From Trifolium pratense (lineage: Eukaryota > Streptophyta > Magnoliopsida > Fabales > Fabaceae): a DNA stretch of 64,000 nt. The notes beneath the pieces were generated by a model, which was not told the DNA's origin, did not search any database, and saw nothing but the letters and a program-made list of their open reading frames with translations. Positions 21,236 to 34,600 of this stretch are shown piece after piece; position 1 is the stretch's first letter; each line of letters opens with the position of its first letter. The stretch spans positions 29,016,001 through 29,080,000 of the forward strand of contig NC_060060.1 in NCBI RefSeq assembly GCF_020283565.1, read 5' to 3'. Made by a program: the position numbers and the translations under genes.

Positions 21236-22753
21236 GAATTTGAAAGATATCATCTAAAATATTTTTTACTTTTATTTAATTATTTTCTAGTACACCGTCA
21301 ATGTGTAAATAACATATTGAATAAAAAAATGAAATATTAAAATGAACATCTTAAATTCCTGCTTATTGTTTTGTTGCATTTTTTTTCTTCAAGTAACCTA
21401 TTAGTTAAAAATTTATAGTTATGGATTTCAACATCGGTCTTGCATATAAGATGCAATATCTATATCAATTGAATTATCCTTGCGTAGACTCTTTTTAAAT
21501 TCATATTGATGGAATATATCAATGCAGAGTACATATCTAAAATTGATAAAAATACAAATGATGAATATGCAAATAAACTCGCAACATCCATGTTAATAAC
21601 ATAAAATGACAAATTGCATAAGACTACAAATATATATGACTGTATTAAGTGTCCAGAAAAATAATTCTTCAACCTGACATAACATATATTTTTTTATAGA
21701 TTAAATTTTCGGGAAACTTGGCCAAATATAACATATATATTTTTTATTACAATGAGGGTCAAGTCTGAAGAGAAAAAAAACATCGAAATCAATCGATGAA
21801 TCAAAATTCATATAACACCACCTATTAACAAATGTCTAATTTACGTTGGACAACAACCAAAATAGACAATGACGCCATAAAAGGAACTTCCGTTATAGGC
21901 GAGACCATCAACACACTTATTACACTTATTTGCTCCCCCGTAAGAGTGTTTCACCACAACCTTCCAATATTGGTTCATCCAACAACGAATCAAATACTCA
22001 TTAGTCAATCTCACATTACAATATTTAGTATGATAGGTAGTGACAACAAAAAATCCACATTAACATACACCTCTCTAAAACCCAAATTTTTTGCATATTT
22101 CAACTCTTCTGACACCCCTCAAAGTTTAGCCGAGTAAGCACAACACCTCCCAGCACCTTATACAAAACCTCCTACCGATAAAATTAATACTTATAGACGA
22201 AATGATCGCAATTTTGTCTAAAAAAAAAATGGTTCACATAATAATATAAGACACATAATATTAAAAATGATCCATTCCATAGATAACAAGTGCATATTCA
22301 TCACTTGTGTGTTGTACAAGTCTTACAATTTTTTTGTTTACGTTCAAGTGTTTCTTTTTGTCAAACAACATACTGATTAAACCCACGTTATTTCCATATA
22401 TAACAAATGCATACTCATCACTTGTAAGTTGTACAAGTCTTGCATATTTTTTTAACATTCGAGTCTTTCTTTTTGTCAAACAACATACCGATTAAACCCA
22501 CATACTTTAATTGTATATACGTTTTTTAACATTCGAGTCTTTCTTTTTGTCAAACAACATACCGATTAAACCCACATACTTTAATTGTGTATACGTGAAA
22601 AATCTAATTCGAACCAAACTCCTTAATAACTACTCTGGTAACTATCAACTGAACTATATAATAATTCTCAATTTTCTTTTCTTATACATTCAACATATAT
22701 TTATTAGATTATAATATATATGACTCAATTGATTATTATATAATTTAATTGCG

Positions 22754-22755
<2 letters not shown>
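21236..22755. other. AT-rich part of the GID8-SNF2 spacer with a local tandem repeat
   Basis: No gene is supported. At 22270-22600 three partial copies of a block containing TTTCTTTTTGTCAAACAACAT (read in two parts: TTTCTTTTTG and TCAAACAACAT), GATTAAACCCAC and CATATATAACAA lie about 115 and 75 bp apart. Short open frames on both strands there come from the repeat. Confidence 0.5.

Positions 22756-22799
<44 letters not shown>
22756..22799. repeat. (TA)n microsatellite, left of the foldback element
   Basis: About 44 bases of alternating A and T end at the first G of the foldback element. TA tracts of the same kind lie at 24412-24439 and after 24728, so they are probably one tract split by two insertions. 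Confidence 0.85.
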
Positions 22800-22802
<3 letters not shown>

Positions 22803-24411
22803 GTTTTCTAACTTAGACCCTAGTTAGGTCTAAGTTAGCAAGGTGCACCTTTTCAATTGGACCAAAATACCCATTCTTTTTAATTAATTAACCAAAATAC
22901 CCTTTAATAGACGTGGATCCAGTGTCGCGCGCGTACCGAAGGACCATGGTTACAGACCGTTCATTTCCATCAGACAGCCAAGATCTGATCTCATCAAGAC
23001 TGTCTGATCAATCAGACAGCCCAGATCATCCTGATCCATCAGATTCCAGCGCGTGCGCCACACTGGATTACACCCTGGAGAGAGAAAAATTTGCTTTTTA
23101 AAAGTAGGACACGTGTCACACAATGGTTGGCTGGACGTGATTTTTGTTCATTTAATACTTTGAACTCAATTATTTCGTTGTAAATTATTTTTTTATTTTT
23201 TTATTTTTATACCAAAATTCATAATTTTTTTTTTCTACAAATAGAGACTTGGTTCGTTTGATTTGGACACCGAAAAAAAAATGCAATTTTTCACTACCTT
23301 AATCTCATTTTTTGTCTACTAAATACGTTACTTGTGTGTTGTAATTTAACACGCACCACTCAACCAACTCACTGAAACCATTATACCAGGAAAATAGTAG
23401 ATAATATTCTGGAACTTTTGGTATATTTTATGAAATTTTTGGAGCTTTGAAACTATTTTTAGTTAATTAAATGAGATAAAACGGTAATTAAAAACTAATG
23501 TTTGCTTCTGAAACCATTTTACTGGTAGAATGGTTGCACATAGTTGTATTCTGAAACCATTTTACTGGTAGAATGGTTTCAATGAGTAATTTATTAATTG
23601 TGTTTGCTTCTGAAACCATTTATCTGGTACAATGGTTTCAGAGAGTTGTAATCTGAAACCACTTTGCTGGTAGAATGGTTTCAGTAAGTTGATTATTAGT
23701 TATTTGCTTCTGAAACCATTTAGCTTGTAGAATGGTTGCACATAGTTGTACTCTGAAACTATTTTACTGGTAGAATGGTTTCAGTGAGTAATTTATTAAT
23801 TGTGTTTGCTTCTGAAACCATTTATCTGGTACAATGGTTTCAGAGAGTTGTAATCTGAAACCATTTTGCTGGTAGAATGGTTTCAGTGAGTTGATGTAAG
23901 GTAGTGAAAAATGAGATTAAGGTAGTGAAAAATTGGGTTTTTTTTTTCTGTGTCCAAATCAAACGAACCAAGTCTCTATTTGTAGAGAAAAAAAAATTAT
24001 GAATTTTGGTATAAAAAAAAAAAATTAATTTACAACGAAATAATTGAGTTCAAAGTATTAAATGGAAAAAAATCACGCCCAGCCAATCAGACAGCGACAC
24101 GTGTCCTGCTTTTAAAAAGTAGATTCTTCTCTCTCCAGGGTGTAATCCAGTGTGGTGCACGCGCTGGAATCTGATGGATTCGGATGATCTGGGCTGTCTG
24201 ATTGATCAGACAGTCTTGATGAGATCAGATCTTGGCTGTCTGATGGAAATCAACGGCCTGTAACCATGGTCCTGCGGTACGCGCGCGACACTGGATCCGC
24301 GTCCATTGATGGTAGTTTGTTTAATTAATTAAAAAGAATGGGTATTTTGGTCCAACTGAAAAGGTGCATCTTGCTAACTTAGACCCAACTGAGTCTAAGT
24401 TAGCAGCCCCC
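22800..24411. mobile_element. Foldback-type DNA element, 1.6 kb, with ~510-bp inverted arms
   Basis: Arms at 22800-23313 and 23906-24411 are inverse copies with scattered differences. They share GTCTAAGTTAGCAAG / CTTGCTAACTTAGAC, the GTGTCGCGCGCGTACC / GGTACGCGCGCGACAC block, ATCAGACAGCC / GGCTGTCTGAT, ACACGTGTC, and CAAATAGAGACTTGGTTCG / CGAACCAAGTCTCTATTTG. Each tip has its own small palindrome (CTAACTTAGAC...GTCTAAGTTAG). The middle is an array of hairpins (23508-23886). No transposase is present, so it is non-autonomous. It sits in a TA microsatellite, which hides the target duplication. Long arms suggest a Mutator-like or foldback group, but this is unproven. Confidence 0.85.
23508..23886. 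repeat. Higher-order array of eight hairpin monomers
   Basis: Monomers starting CTGAAACC lie at 23508, 23551, 23610, 23653, 23710, 23753, 23812 and 23855. Spacings alternate 43, 59, 43, 57, 43, 59, 43. Each carries TGAAACCATT, 10-11 bases, then AATGGTTTCA or a variant, so each can form a hairpin with ~10-bp arms. Monomers 1-4 correspond to 5-8 with a constant 202-bp offset. Confidence 0.85.
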
Positions 24412-24439
24412 ATATATATATATATATATATATATATAT

Positions 24440-24728
24440 GGGATTTGCTATAACACACCCACCCATTTTTATGAAGGTGTGCATTAGCAACGTACACCTT
24501 AGGGTGTATTTAATCACTTTTCAGTTATTAGTTGCTAAAACACACCTTCTAAAAAATCAGTGGGTGTATTCTAACAAATGCTTATAGGAGTTGCTAACGT
24601 ACACCCACTTATTTTTTAGAAGGAGTGTTTTAGCAACATGCACCTCAAGGTGTATGTTACTACTTTTTAGTTATGACTTGTTAATACACACCTTCTAAAA
24701 AACAAGTGGGTGTACGTTAGCAAAACCC
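24440..24728. mobile_element. MITE with complex inverted repeats in the same TA tract
   Basis: The left tip GGGATTTGCTATAACACACCC is matched inversely by the right tip GGGTGTACGTTAGCAAAACCC (20 bases or fewer shared in blocks). Inside, AGAAGGTGTG / CACACCTTCT and AAGGTGTAT / ATACACCTT blocks repeat in both orientations, making two nested hairpins. It is flanked on both sides by TA repeats and has no coding. Confidence 0.75.
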
Positions 24729-25650
24729 TATATATATATATATTTTTGTTGACTTAAGTTTAATTGAATATATGTCAATATGAAAAGTAAATTCTAACAA
24801 CTAACTACCATTTTGTCAAAACAAAAAGAAAAAAAAACTATCTACCGTATCCCTCAAAATAAACTTTCCAATATTTTTCTTACAATCAAATTATTCCTTA
24901 TATTATATTATACAAACATGCACAAATATAATCATTTTATACCAAAATGGAAATTTCTACCTAAATTCCTTATAATCATTTGAGTCAATTTTTTTGTCAT
25001 TAATTAACATTATAATTTAAAATACCAAAAAAACAATAATTAGAAAATCATTGGAATGTTATAAAACAGAGAGATAAATATTAGAAAAACCTTGACAAAA
25101 AAAAAAAAATAGAAAACCTGAAATGGAAAATTCGAAAATGACTCATCAGTAATCCAACTCCTACTAGTAGTAGCACAGTTGTTGTTTGTTGTAGCAGCCA
25201 TCAGTACCACCACCGCAGTAAACGGCGTCGTATAGAGACACAAATTACGTGTTGATTCAGCATAACCGCGCGCGCATTTTAACAACTTGAATCACAAGCC
25301 AATAATCGTAAAGTGCACACGTTATTAACATGCGCACATTATTACGTACCCCAAACCCTATTTAAACCTAACTTGACACAATCCACCACAATCGACTTTG
25401 TCATCTTTTTCTTTCTCTCTCTAAAAACAACAAACAATAAAAAGTCGCATCACGAACCTTCTCAGAAACCTTCATTGATTCTTCACGAACCTGTGCATCA
25501 CGTTACTCTCTCCTTTATCGTTCTCTTCGGAGAATGCGATTCAACGCGTTACTTTTCGATTTCGTCAATCGGTGCTTGAGGTTTTTGTTTTTCGAGCATA
25601 AAAAAGCGAATTAGGGTTTTGAATTTTGATTTAGCTTTTTAGGTTTCTTG
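24729..25650. other. Promoter and leader region of the SNF2 gene
   Basis: The first 350 bases are AT-rich. From about 25390 the sequence turns C/T-rich (TTTCTCTCTCT) and unspliced up to the ATG, as in a plant 5' leader. A minus-strand open frame (25285-25040) could be a first exon facing away, but no continuation is visible. Confidence 0.45.
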
Positions 25651-28600
25651 ATGACCATGGCGGATGATGGATTTCAATTACCACTGTTTGGTGACGATGG
25701 AGATGAATCTGATGATGAAAAGCTTGCAATGGATATCGAATCGTTTCTTAGCGTTCTTGATGAAGATTGTGTTCCTTCTGAGGTATGGCTACATCATGGT
25801 CTTGTGCTTGCTTTTCAGTTCTAGAATTTTCTAAATGCTGTGATGTCACTGGAGGTGGTTACTTACTATAATTCGGATTGGGTTGTGGAATTCAAATATT
25901 CAGCTTCGGTGGTTAATAGTTATTGCATTTTTTATGAAATTTTACTGATTGTATAGGTTGATGCGATTTGTAATGTTAACTGTTTTTTTGTTGAAATTCT
26001 ACTGTTTCACCGGTCCAAACATCCCAATGAAGTAATTATAGTTGAAATAAAGGGATTTTTACTATATTTGATGAAGGGGGGGAATTGTGTATATATCTAT
26101 TTTATACATTGTTAAGGTAATTCATTATGGTTTTTACAACTTTGGAAGTTTCGGCCACATTAATTCATGTCAAGGCATGTAGATACTGTTTCAAGCCGTT
26201 TAGTTAGTTTAGTAGTAAAAAGCAAAAACCAAGTGCAATTGTTTTATGAGGAAATTTGTGAACTTATTTAAGTTATGCTTTGTTTGAGATTTGAATGGTT
26301 GTCAATCTAATCAACGATTTCTGGTAAAAATAGGAGGAAGGTCGAGAGTTTTAGAATCCCCATCCAAAAGGCCATCTTTGATATTTAAATTACTGCTGCT
26401 GGTTTGTATTTTTTCATCTTTGCACCATTTACATGAAGAATTTGTTGTATTTTTCATGCACCTTAGGTCTTTAGTTCCTTATTGTACTTTAGAAGGATTA
26501 TTGATATTTTTTTACAATTGTATGCGGTGCTGTGTCACTCATAATTTTTAGTTAAATTTTGGAGGTGCTGAATCGGTAGGCAGTGTTGATTATCTTTCAG
26601 GAAAGAGCTTAATGTTTTGCATGGAGGCCGAGAAGTCACATATTATGTTACTTTATGTCCTTCTTAGAAAATATACCATTTCTATTGTCTTTCTTTATAT
26701 TTTTGTTTGGATACATCTTAAAGGATCTCAATTTGATTGCCCAAATTCATGTGAATCTCACCAATTATAATAATTTTATGGATATAATGCTGCAGAGTAG
26801 TCACGAGGATTCTTCATTGAAAGATGTTTCACCTGGTGAATCTGGGATCCATGATAATTTTTTACTTCAAAATGGTATGTAAACTTCCGTGGCCTTTTTT
26901 ATGGTCATTTATTCTTGTCCTTCTTGGTTGTAATGGTTCTGTCCAAATTGAGGAATAGGAATTTTCTTGAGCTTATTTTTTCTTTCTGAATTTTGTATGT
27001 GTAATACGTAGTTGCTAATATTTTAGAGTAGATTGTTATTGCCTAGGCTCTCAAGTGTTTGAATAATCACTTTTTTCTAGATTTTACTCCCTCTAGTCCT
27101 TAATATAAGTACTTTAGTAGGTTCAGTCACAGGCTGTTCTGCCATTCAAAAAAAAAGTCACAGGCTGTTCTAAATTCTGCTAAGATGAGTAAATTTCTGG
27201 GACCCATGGCTCAATTCATTTATCTGATTCTGCAGGGAATTCAGTGTTTGACTCCGAATATGAAAACCACAGACCTTCATCACAGACCTGCTCTTCCCCA
27301 AATGCTTTTGCTGGTGGTTACAGGGACTCGTTCACCGTTGTTGAAAGTGATGAAACTTGCTATACAGAAAGGGCAGGAGTTTCTGAACGGGAGACGCCTT
27401 CTTACATTGTGGACACAAGTTTTGGCGAGGCAAATTCAAATACTGCAACTGTTTCTAGAGATAATTTGAACCCGAGTCTGTGGAAGGGTGACAATAAGAG
27501 CCAAATCAATCATGTGGGAGATGATGTAGAATCTGAACGTATGCAAAATCTCCACTGCGTTTTTATTAGATCAAAGATATTGACATTTCCTTCATTCTTT
27601 CAAAGTTTACTTCATATCTTTGTCATTTCTGATGCTTGGGCGCTACCCTGATTTTTTTTTCCTGCTTGCAGATGCTTCATATAGCTCTATCATTGAGAAT
27701 GCTGATGGAACTCTTGAAGATTATGAAACAGCTTTGAAAGACATTATTGGAGTTTCTAGGCAGCTGGAAAATGACTCCTGTACATCTTTTGAAATGCCGT
27801 TTATGGATGCCGACAGATCTACACATTTTGGAACTAAAACTGATTCAACAATTTGTCAAGGTTCCGATGTTCCTAGTGATTTTAGTGGCCACTATCCTTC
27901 TTTGAATTGTTACCAGGGTATAGATGTTAAACTTGCTATTACTGACAGTTCTGGTTATTTGCCTAATCGTGTTTGTCCTGAATTCTGGAAAAATGAAGAG
28001 ACAATGAGTAACACGATGGTTGAAAAAATGGAGTTCTTAACTGATAATACAAATATGATTGGCGGCATGCATTTGAGCACTATTGGTCGGATCCCTTTTC
28101 ACGATACTCAATTTATGCCGGTAGATAATGAATATCCTTCATTTTTTCCTGGTAATGTTATATTTGAAGACAGTGAATCAGTGCAACAATCATCTTGTGC
28201 TCCATATATTTCAAGAGAATGCCAGTCATTTAATGTCAAAGCTGAAGCAGATGAAATGGTTATGCCTTACCAAAATAATTTTCAGAATGACAATGCTGGT
28301 CTAGAGGTGAAACAATTACCCGGTATTTTCCCTATCAATGGATGTCATAATTATGATTTTTTCAAGAGCGAGGATAGTGATACAATCGTAACAACTGAGA
28401 ATGCCAATTATTATCAAGATTTTATTGATGATGAAACTGCTATCAAATTTCCAGGAAACATTGGAAATTTAAATTTCAGATCCTTAAGCAAATCTCTATC
28501 TGTTGCCCGGCCATCGATTACCAACGGGAATCAATATAATTGTGGTATGAGTGAACTAGATAGTAAGCTGAGTGAATATAAAAGTATTGATTTGCAACTT

Positions 28601-31600
28601 TCCAAAAGAAGTACTGAGGGATCCAATGACGAAGATGACTGCGATGTTTGCATTATTGAAGACATCAGTCATCCTGCACCTACAAGTCGGTCTGTCGAAG
28701 TCAAGAATTCCCTTCATATGTCACAATCTTCTAGATTTGATTATACCCAATCTTATATGGCGGGAGGCACAAGACCAAAGGCACGTGACGAGCAGTACAT
28801 ATTACGAGTTGCATTGCAGGTTGGCACTTTACTTTGGCAATTGCTATAGTATTTTTCTCACATGCACAACTTATTTGCCCCCTATTTTTGTTCATGATGT
28901 CAAATCATTTTGTTGTTATTGATAATTTGTTATCGGACTCGGAGGAATATGAATTGATAGAATTAGGTGGAGGATCTAATGTTTTGTGTATGGTTTAAAA
29001 CATCGTTCTCTCATTTGCTTTGTGATCTATTGTTTATATGTCTTGTGTACGATGTGTCCTTTTTTGGGGGTGGGTGGGGTCTTAAAAGAATTCAGATGTG
29101 TTGTTGGTTCTCCTCCATTCTGGCTAACTTTAAACTTATTAGCATGCCTTATTAGCACGGTTTGTCAGGCATTTTATAATATATTTGTTTACCATGTCCT
29201 ATGTGTCTGAAACTAGAGTGAACTAACTTCTATGGTTGATTGCAGGATCTATCTCAGCCAAAGTCAGAAGTAAGTCCACCAGATGGACTACTGGCAGTTC
29301 CTCTTTTACGTCACCAGGTTATATTACAAGTTCAATCTTTTAAATATTTTTTTAAAATGTTGTTATAGGTGCATTTAGGTCTCATAACTGTAGAGCTGCT
29401 TTCAAATTTCAACAAATTGGAATGTGAATTTTATGGTCTGGATCTGAAATTGTTCCTTCAAAACGGGTCGGGTTATAATCAAAACCCAAAATTGATCTTC
29501 ACTTTAAAACAAAAACCCGCGAATTGAAGCTTGTTCTCACCTTCATCGAACAAAAACCCTTAAGCATTTTTCACCTTCAACGTCGGCGCCGTCGTTTACC
29601 TTCTCCGGCCATGACAATTATTTCTCCTCCCACTTTCGTTCACCTCTCCTCTCTGAACCCTATTTTTCATTCTGACCCTGTTTTTTCGTTCACATCTCCT
29701 TCACTTTCCTTCACTCTGTTTTTTCACCACTCTTTTTTTCATTCTTTTTTCAACTCTGACTGTAATGGCCTTAGTTGTTTTCAAATTTTGGAATGATGCT
29801 TATGAAATATTAATTAACTAGGTTTAATATTGTGATACATTAATTAACTAAGGTTAATGTTGTGATTTGTAAGTTATTTTGTTCATGTATTATAATTTTT
29901 ATGTGTTTGTGTTTATATGTATATATGTGAAGTTACAATTTTACCAATGATTTAGACACCTTTGTTTTTGAAGATAGGAAAGTTGAAAGGTGGCGTCAGC
30001 TTAAATATCAATCTTAGTTTCAATGATTATTTTATCTGATAACAAATTGTTTTCCAATTTTATTAAATTAAGGCGCTTTTCCCCCCGAGAAGAAATTGAA
30101 TATTGTTGCATCATCAGATATTTGCTTTCCTATTCAAGTTATATATTGTTGGTTGATGGCACAAAGACTGGTGTGAATTTTTTGATGTGTTATTATGGCC
30201 CCCATCCCCTAATTTTTCTTTTGATTTCCCGATGATTTGTTTACTCTGTATCTTTGGGTCATCCAACTGATAGTTGTTATTTCAGAGAATTGCTCTATCA
30301 TGGATGGTTCAGAAGGAAACATCAAGTTTATACTGTTCTGGAGGAATTCTTGCAGATGATCAGGTCAGTGTTCTGTTGTTATTCTGGGATGGTTATTAGC
30401 TGTCAGGCAAGTATGTGATTTCCTTGTGAATTGATTTAAGCTTTTCTCTTGCAGGGTCTTGGGAAAACAGTGTCAACTATTGCTTTAATACTAAAGGAAA
30501 TGCCTCCATTGCTTAAGACGTGCGCTAATGCTCAAAAAAGTGTATTAGAAACCTTGGATTTGGATGATGACCCACTTCCTGAGAATGGTGTAGTGAAGAT
30601 GGAATCTGATGTGTGTCAATCTAATAGAAATGCAAAGGGTAGACCATCTGCGGGAACCCTTGTTGTTTGTCCAACTAGTGTCCTGCGACAGTGGGCTGAT
30701 GAGCTGCATAATAAGGTAACCTGCAAAGCAAATCTCTCTGTGCTTGTGTACCATGGAAGCAGTCGAACCAAAGATCCTTATGAGCTTGCCAAGTATGATG
30801 TTGTTTTGACAACCTATTCAATTGTTAGCATGGAGGTCCCCAAGCAGCCTCTGGTTGACAAAGATGATGGAGAAAAAGGAATTTATGAAGATCACGCCGT
30901 TCCAAGTAGGAAAAGGAAATGCCCTACTAGTTCTAAAACCAGCAAGAAGGCTTTGGACAGCATGATGCTTGAGGCTGCTGCACGTCCTCTTGCAAAAGTA
31001 GCCTGGTTTAGAGTTGTCCTGGATGAGGCCCAAAGTATAAAGAATCACAGAACTCAAGTTGCAAGGGCCTGTTGGGGTCTTCGAGCTAAGCGCAGATGGT
31101 GCTTGTCAGGGACTCCAATCCAGAATTCCATTGATGATCTCTACAGTTACTTTAGATTTCTTAGATATGATCCTTATGCCGTGTACACATCTTTCTGTTC
31201 TACGATCAAGATTCCTATCAGCAGAAATCCATCAAAAGGGTATAGAAAGCTACAAGCTGTCTTAAAGACAATCATGTTACGCCGGACAAAAGGTAATACA
31301 TGCATGCAAGAATTTTAGATCATCACATCAGTTATTTATTATCTGAGTTTGTCATCTCTCCGACAACATAATCATTTTTGTTTTGTGATGTCTATTACCT
31401 CCTTAACTATACAATTTGGAACACATTTTTATAATAGATTTATATTCTTTTTCTGCATGTTAGCAATTTGATTATGCAATAATTCATTCAATTGAGTGAC
31501 TGTCACTAGCATTATTTAGATTGAAATTTGTTTGTGACCTTGCAAGTGTGTTCATTTGCTGTAGGCACACTTCTTGATGGGGAACCTATTATATCTTTGC

Positions 31601-34600
31601 CACCTAAATCTGTGGAGTTGAAAAAAGTGGAATTTTCACAGGAGGAACGTGATTTCTATTCCAAGCTGGAGGCTGATTCACGTGCACAGTTTCAGGTATG
31701 ATCTATCCTTAATCCTTTGAAAGGTTTAGAAAAATTAGGTTACTCAATCTCTGTTTATTTTCACAGCAAGAGGATTGCTGCTTGTATCTTATTTGCATAG
31801 AAACCCTTATTGAGTTTCTGTTTCTGCATGCATATTATAGGAGTATGCTGATGCTGGTACTGTGAAGCAAAACTATGTCAACATTTTATTGATGCTTTTG
31901 CGACTTAGACAAGCTTGCGATCACCCTCTGCTTGTCAAGCCTTACAATTCTACTACTCTCTGGAAATCCTCTGTTGAGACGGCAATGAAGCTTCCTCAGG
32001 AAAAACAGTTATTTCTTTTAAAATGTTTAGAGGCTTCCCTGGCCCTCTGCGGTATCTGTAATGTATGTCTTCCCATGTTTTTATATATTTATTTATTTAT
32101 TTATAAAATATACGAGTTGATGTGACTGCTAGGGTACATGCATTAGATTCAGTGTTGCACCGACATTTTTTATGTTGAGAAAAATATAATTTTTAGATGA
32201 AAGGTTAAATAAAGATGATATGATTTAAGGTAGTCTTATGCCACTCATCACTAAAATCAATACTTAAGCTGATTGATCTTATGCTTCTGTTTATTCTAAT
32301 ACCACAGCTATACAATGACTCTTGCGACTTAAAATTTGGGAGCACTACAAATGACAACCCAAATATCTTTCTTAACTAGTTGTATTCTTTTTCATTTTGC
32401 TTATATAATGATTGAAAAAGGTGGAAGAAATTCAAAGGGGACTAAAAATGAGGGATACATGTTTTCATTCTCTTTGCTATTCAAGATAGATAGAAAGGTG
32501 GAATGAGTTTTTTTTTCTTTCTTCAAAACCTCTTGCTTTGTGGAAGTTGAAGTTATGAGAAATTTTACTAAGTATATATTCTATAAATTAATACATCATC
32601 ATGGTTGACCATATCTCTTGCCGAATTGTATTTTGGTAGTTTGTTTTCTCTGCTTTAACATTATTATCACATGGTTCTATGCAGGACGCTCCCGAAGAAG
32701 CTGTTGTTTCAGTCTGTGGTCATGTTTTCTGTAACCAGTGTATTTGTGAACATCTAACTGGTGAGGACAATCAGTGTCCTGCTACAAACTGCAAAACTCG
32801 ACTTAGCATGTCTTCAGTGTTCCCCAAAGCTACGCTGAACAGTTCTTTAGCTAATCAGGCCTGTGATCATTTGCCTGGTTACTCTGGTTCTGTGGTTGAG
32901 GATTCTGAACATTGTTCTCAGACTCAACCGTGCGATTCTTCAAAAATAAAAGCTGCACTTGAGGTTTTGCAGTCATTGTCTAAGCCACAAGGCCATAATT
33001 CCCCAAAAACATCTGTGCAGAGCACTTCTAGGGAAAGTACTGATTGCAGCTCCACTTCTGCCGATAATGGAAAATCCTTTAGTGATTTTCCCGAGAAGAA
33101 AAGCTCTAATGATTCAGTTGGTTCTCCAGGAGAGAAAGCTATAGTGTTTTCGCAGTGGACGGGGATGCTAGATTTACTTGAAGCTTGTCTTAAGAATTCT
33201 TCAATTCAGTATAGAAGACTTGATGGAACAATGTCTGTCATGTCAAGAGATAAAGCTGTTAAAGATTTTAACACACTACCTGAGGTTTGTAAAAGTCGTA
33301 TCGATAATAATATCAATAACTGAAGTTCTAGATTTTTCATGTCATGAGTATTGTGAGCGAGCCAACCTCACCTAGAAAAGACTTTATTTGTAGTATTAGT
33401 ATTCAGAATGAGATACTTTAAATGATAATATATGGTCCTATTTGTGTCTCGAATAAGTATATATTTTGGCCTGTTGTCTTTCAGGTATCAGTTATGATAA
33501 TGTCTTTGAAGGCTGCTAGTCTTGGTCTGAATATGGTGGCAGCTTGCCACGTTCTCATGTTAGATCTATGGTGGAATCCTACAACTGAAGATCAAGCCAT
33601 AGACAGAGCGCATCGAATTGGACAGACTCGTCCGGTTACAGTTTTGCGGTTGACTGTCAAAGATACAGTTGAAGACCGTATTTTAGCTCTGCAGGTATTT
33701 TTCTTGGTTCCATGTAAGCTGCTATTTTCATTGTCGTCATGGAAATGTGTTTCATATTTTGAAGTTTTACATCTCTAAAATTTTAAATTATTTAGTAGCA
33801 GATGTATGAATCTTTTGATATGGTAGGTTTTTGAAGTAGCAATTTTTTATGAAACAAATTAACAATTTCTTTAAAGTAACGTGTTGTTGAAGATTATTAT
33901 TTTTATACTGATAGGTAACCAAAAATATAAAAGGTAAAAATAGGAATTCAACTGTATTAAAATATGGAAAATCAGGTCTTGATATGCTTACTATCAGGCA
34001 ATTCAACAAGCCTATTTTCTCCCAAGTCCCAACTGATTTCTAGTCTGCCTCTTCTCTCCCTGCTGCCTTACACATACTTCCACCACCTCTACCAGCTAGG
34101 TAGTTAGTCATGATATTCTCTCTCTTCCAATTCTGCTCGGGGTCACACCTCATATACCTTAGTAATCTTGGGCCTAAGGTGTGCTGCGTGTGCATCATGG
34201 TGCTCATACATGAAATTTGTGAAAAATTAAAATTGCAATCATGAATAACATTTAGTAGTATTTAAGAGGGAATATAGAATTTGGCCAATTATACTTGTAA
34301 TTTCATTACAAAACTCTTAAATTTTGTGCGGTTGCACAATATATTTTCTAGTGTTTATCTATAAATAAATGATGCTTCCATGCCTCTTTAAGTATAGGTT
34401 ATATTTGTTTACGTTGCCTGCACATTTGTGCATGTTCTTGTTTTTCAAAAATATTTGCGTATTTACAATATTGATGGTTGCTAATGCTTAAAAATACGAT
34501 CTTATATATTTGCAGCAAAAAAAGCGACAGATGGTTGCATCTGCATTTGGAGAGGATGGAAATGGTGATCGTCAAACTCGTCTTACAGTGGATGATTTAA

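Noticed and set aside
23508..23886. CRISPR-like regular array
   Set aside because: Plant nuclear DNA; the spacers are themselves repeated and monomers are palindromic parts of a transposon.
25040..25285. Minus-strand frame beginning with an ATG and ending near a GT, as if a first exon
   Set aside because: No downstream exon with matching acceptor and coding is seen before the repeats at 24.7 kb; weak on its own.
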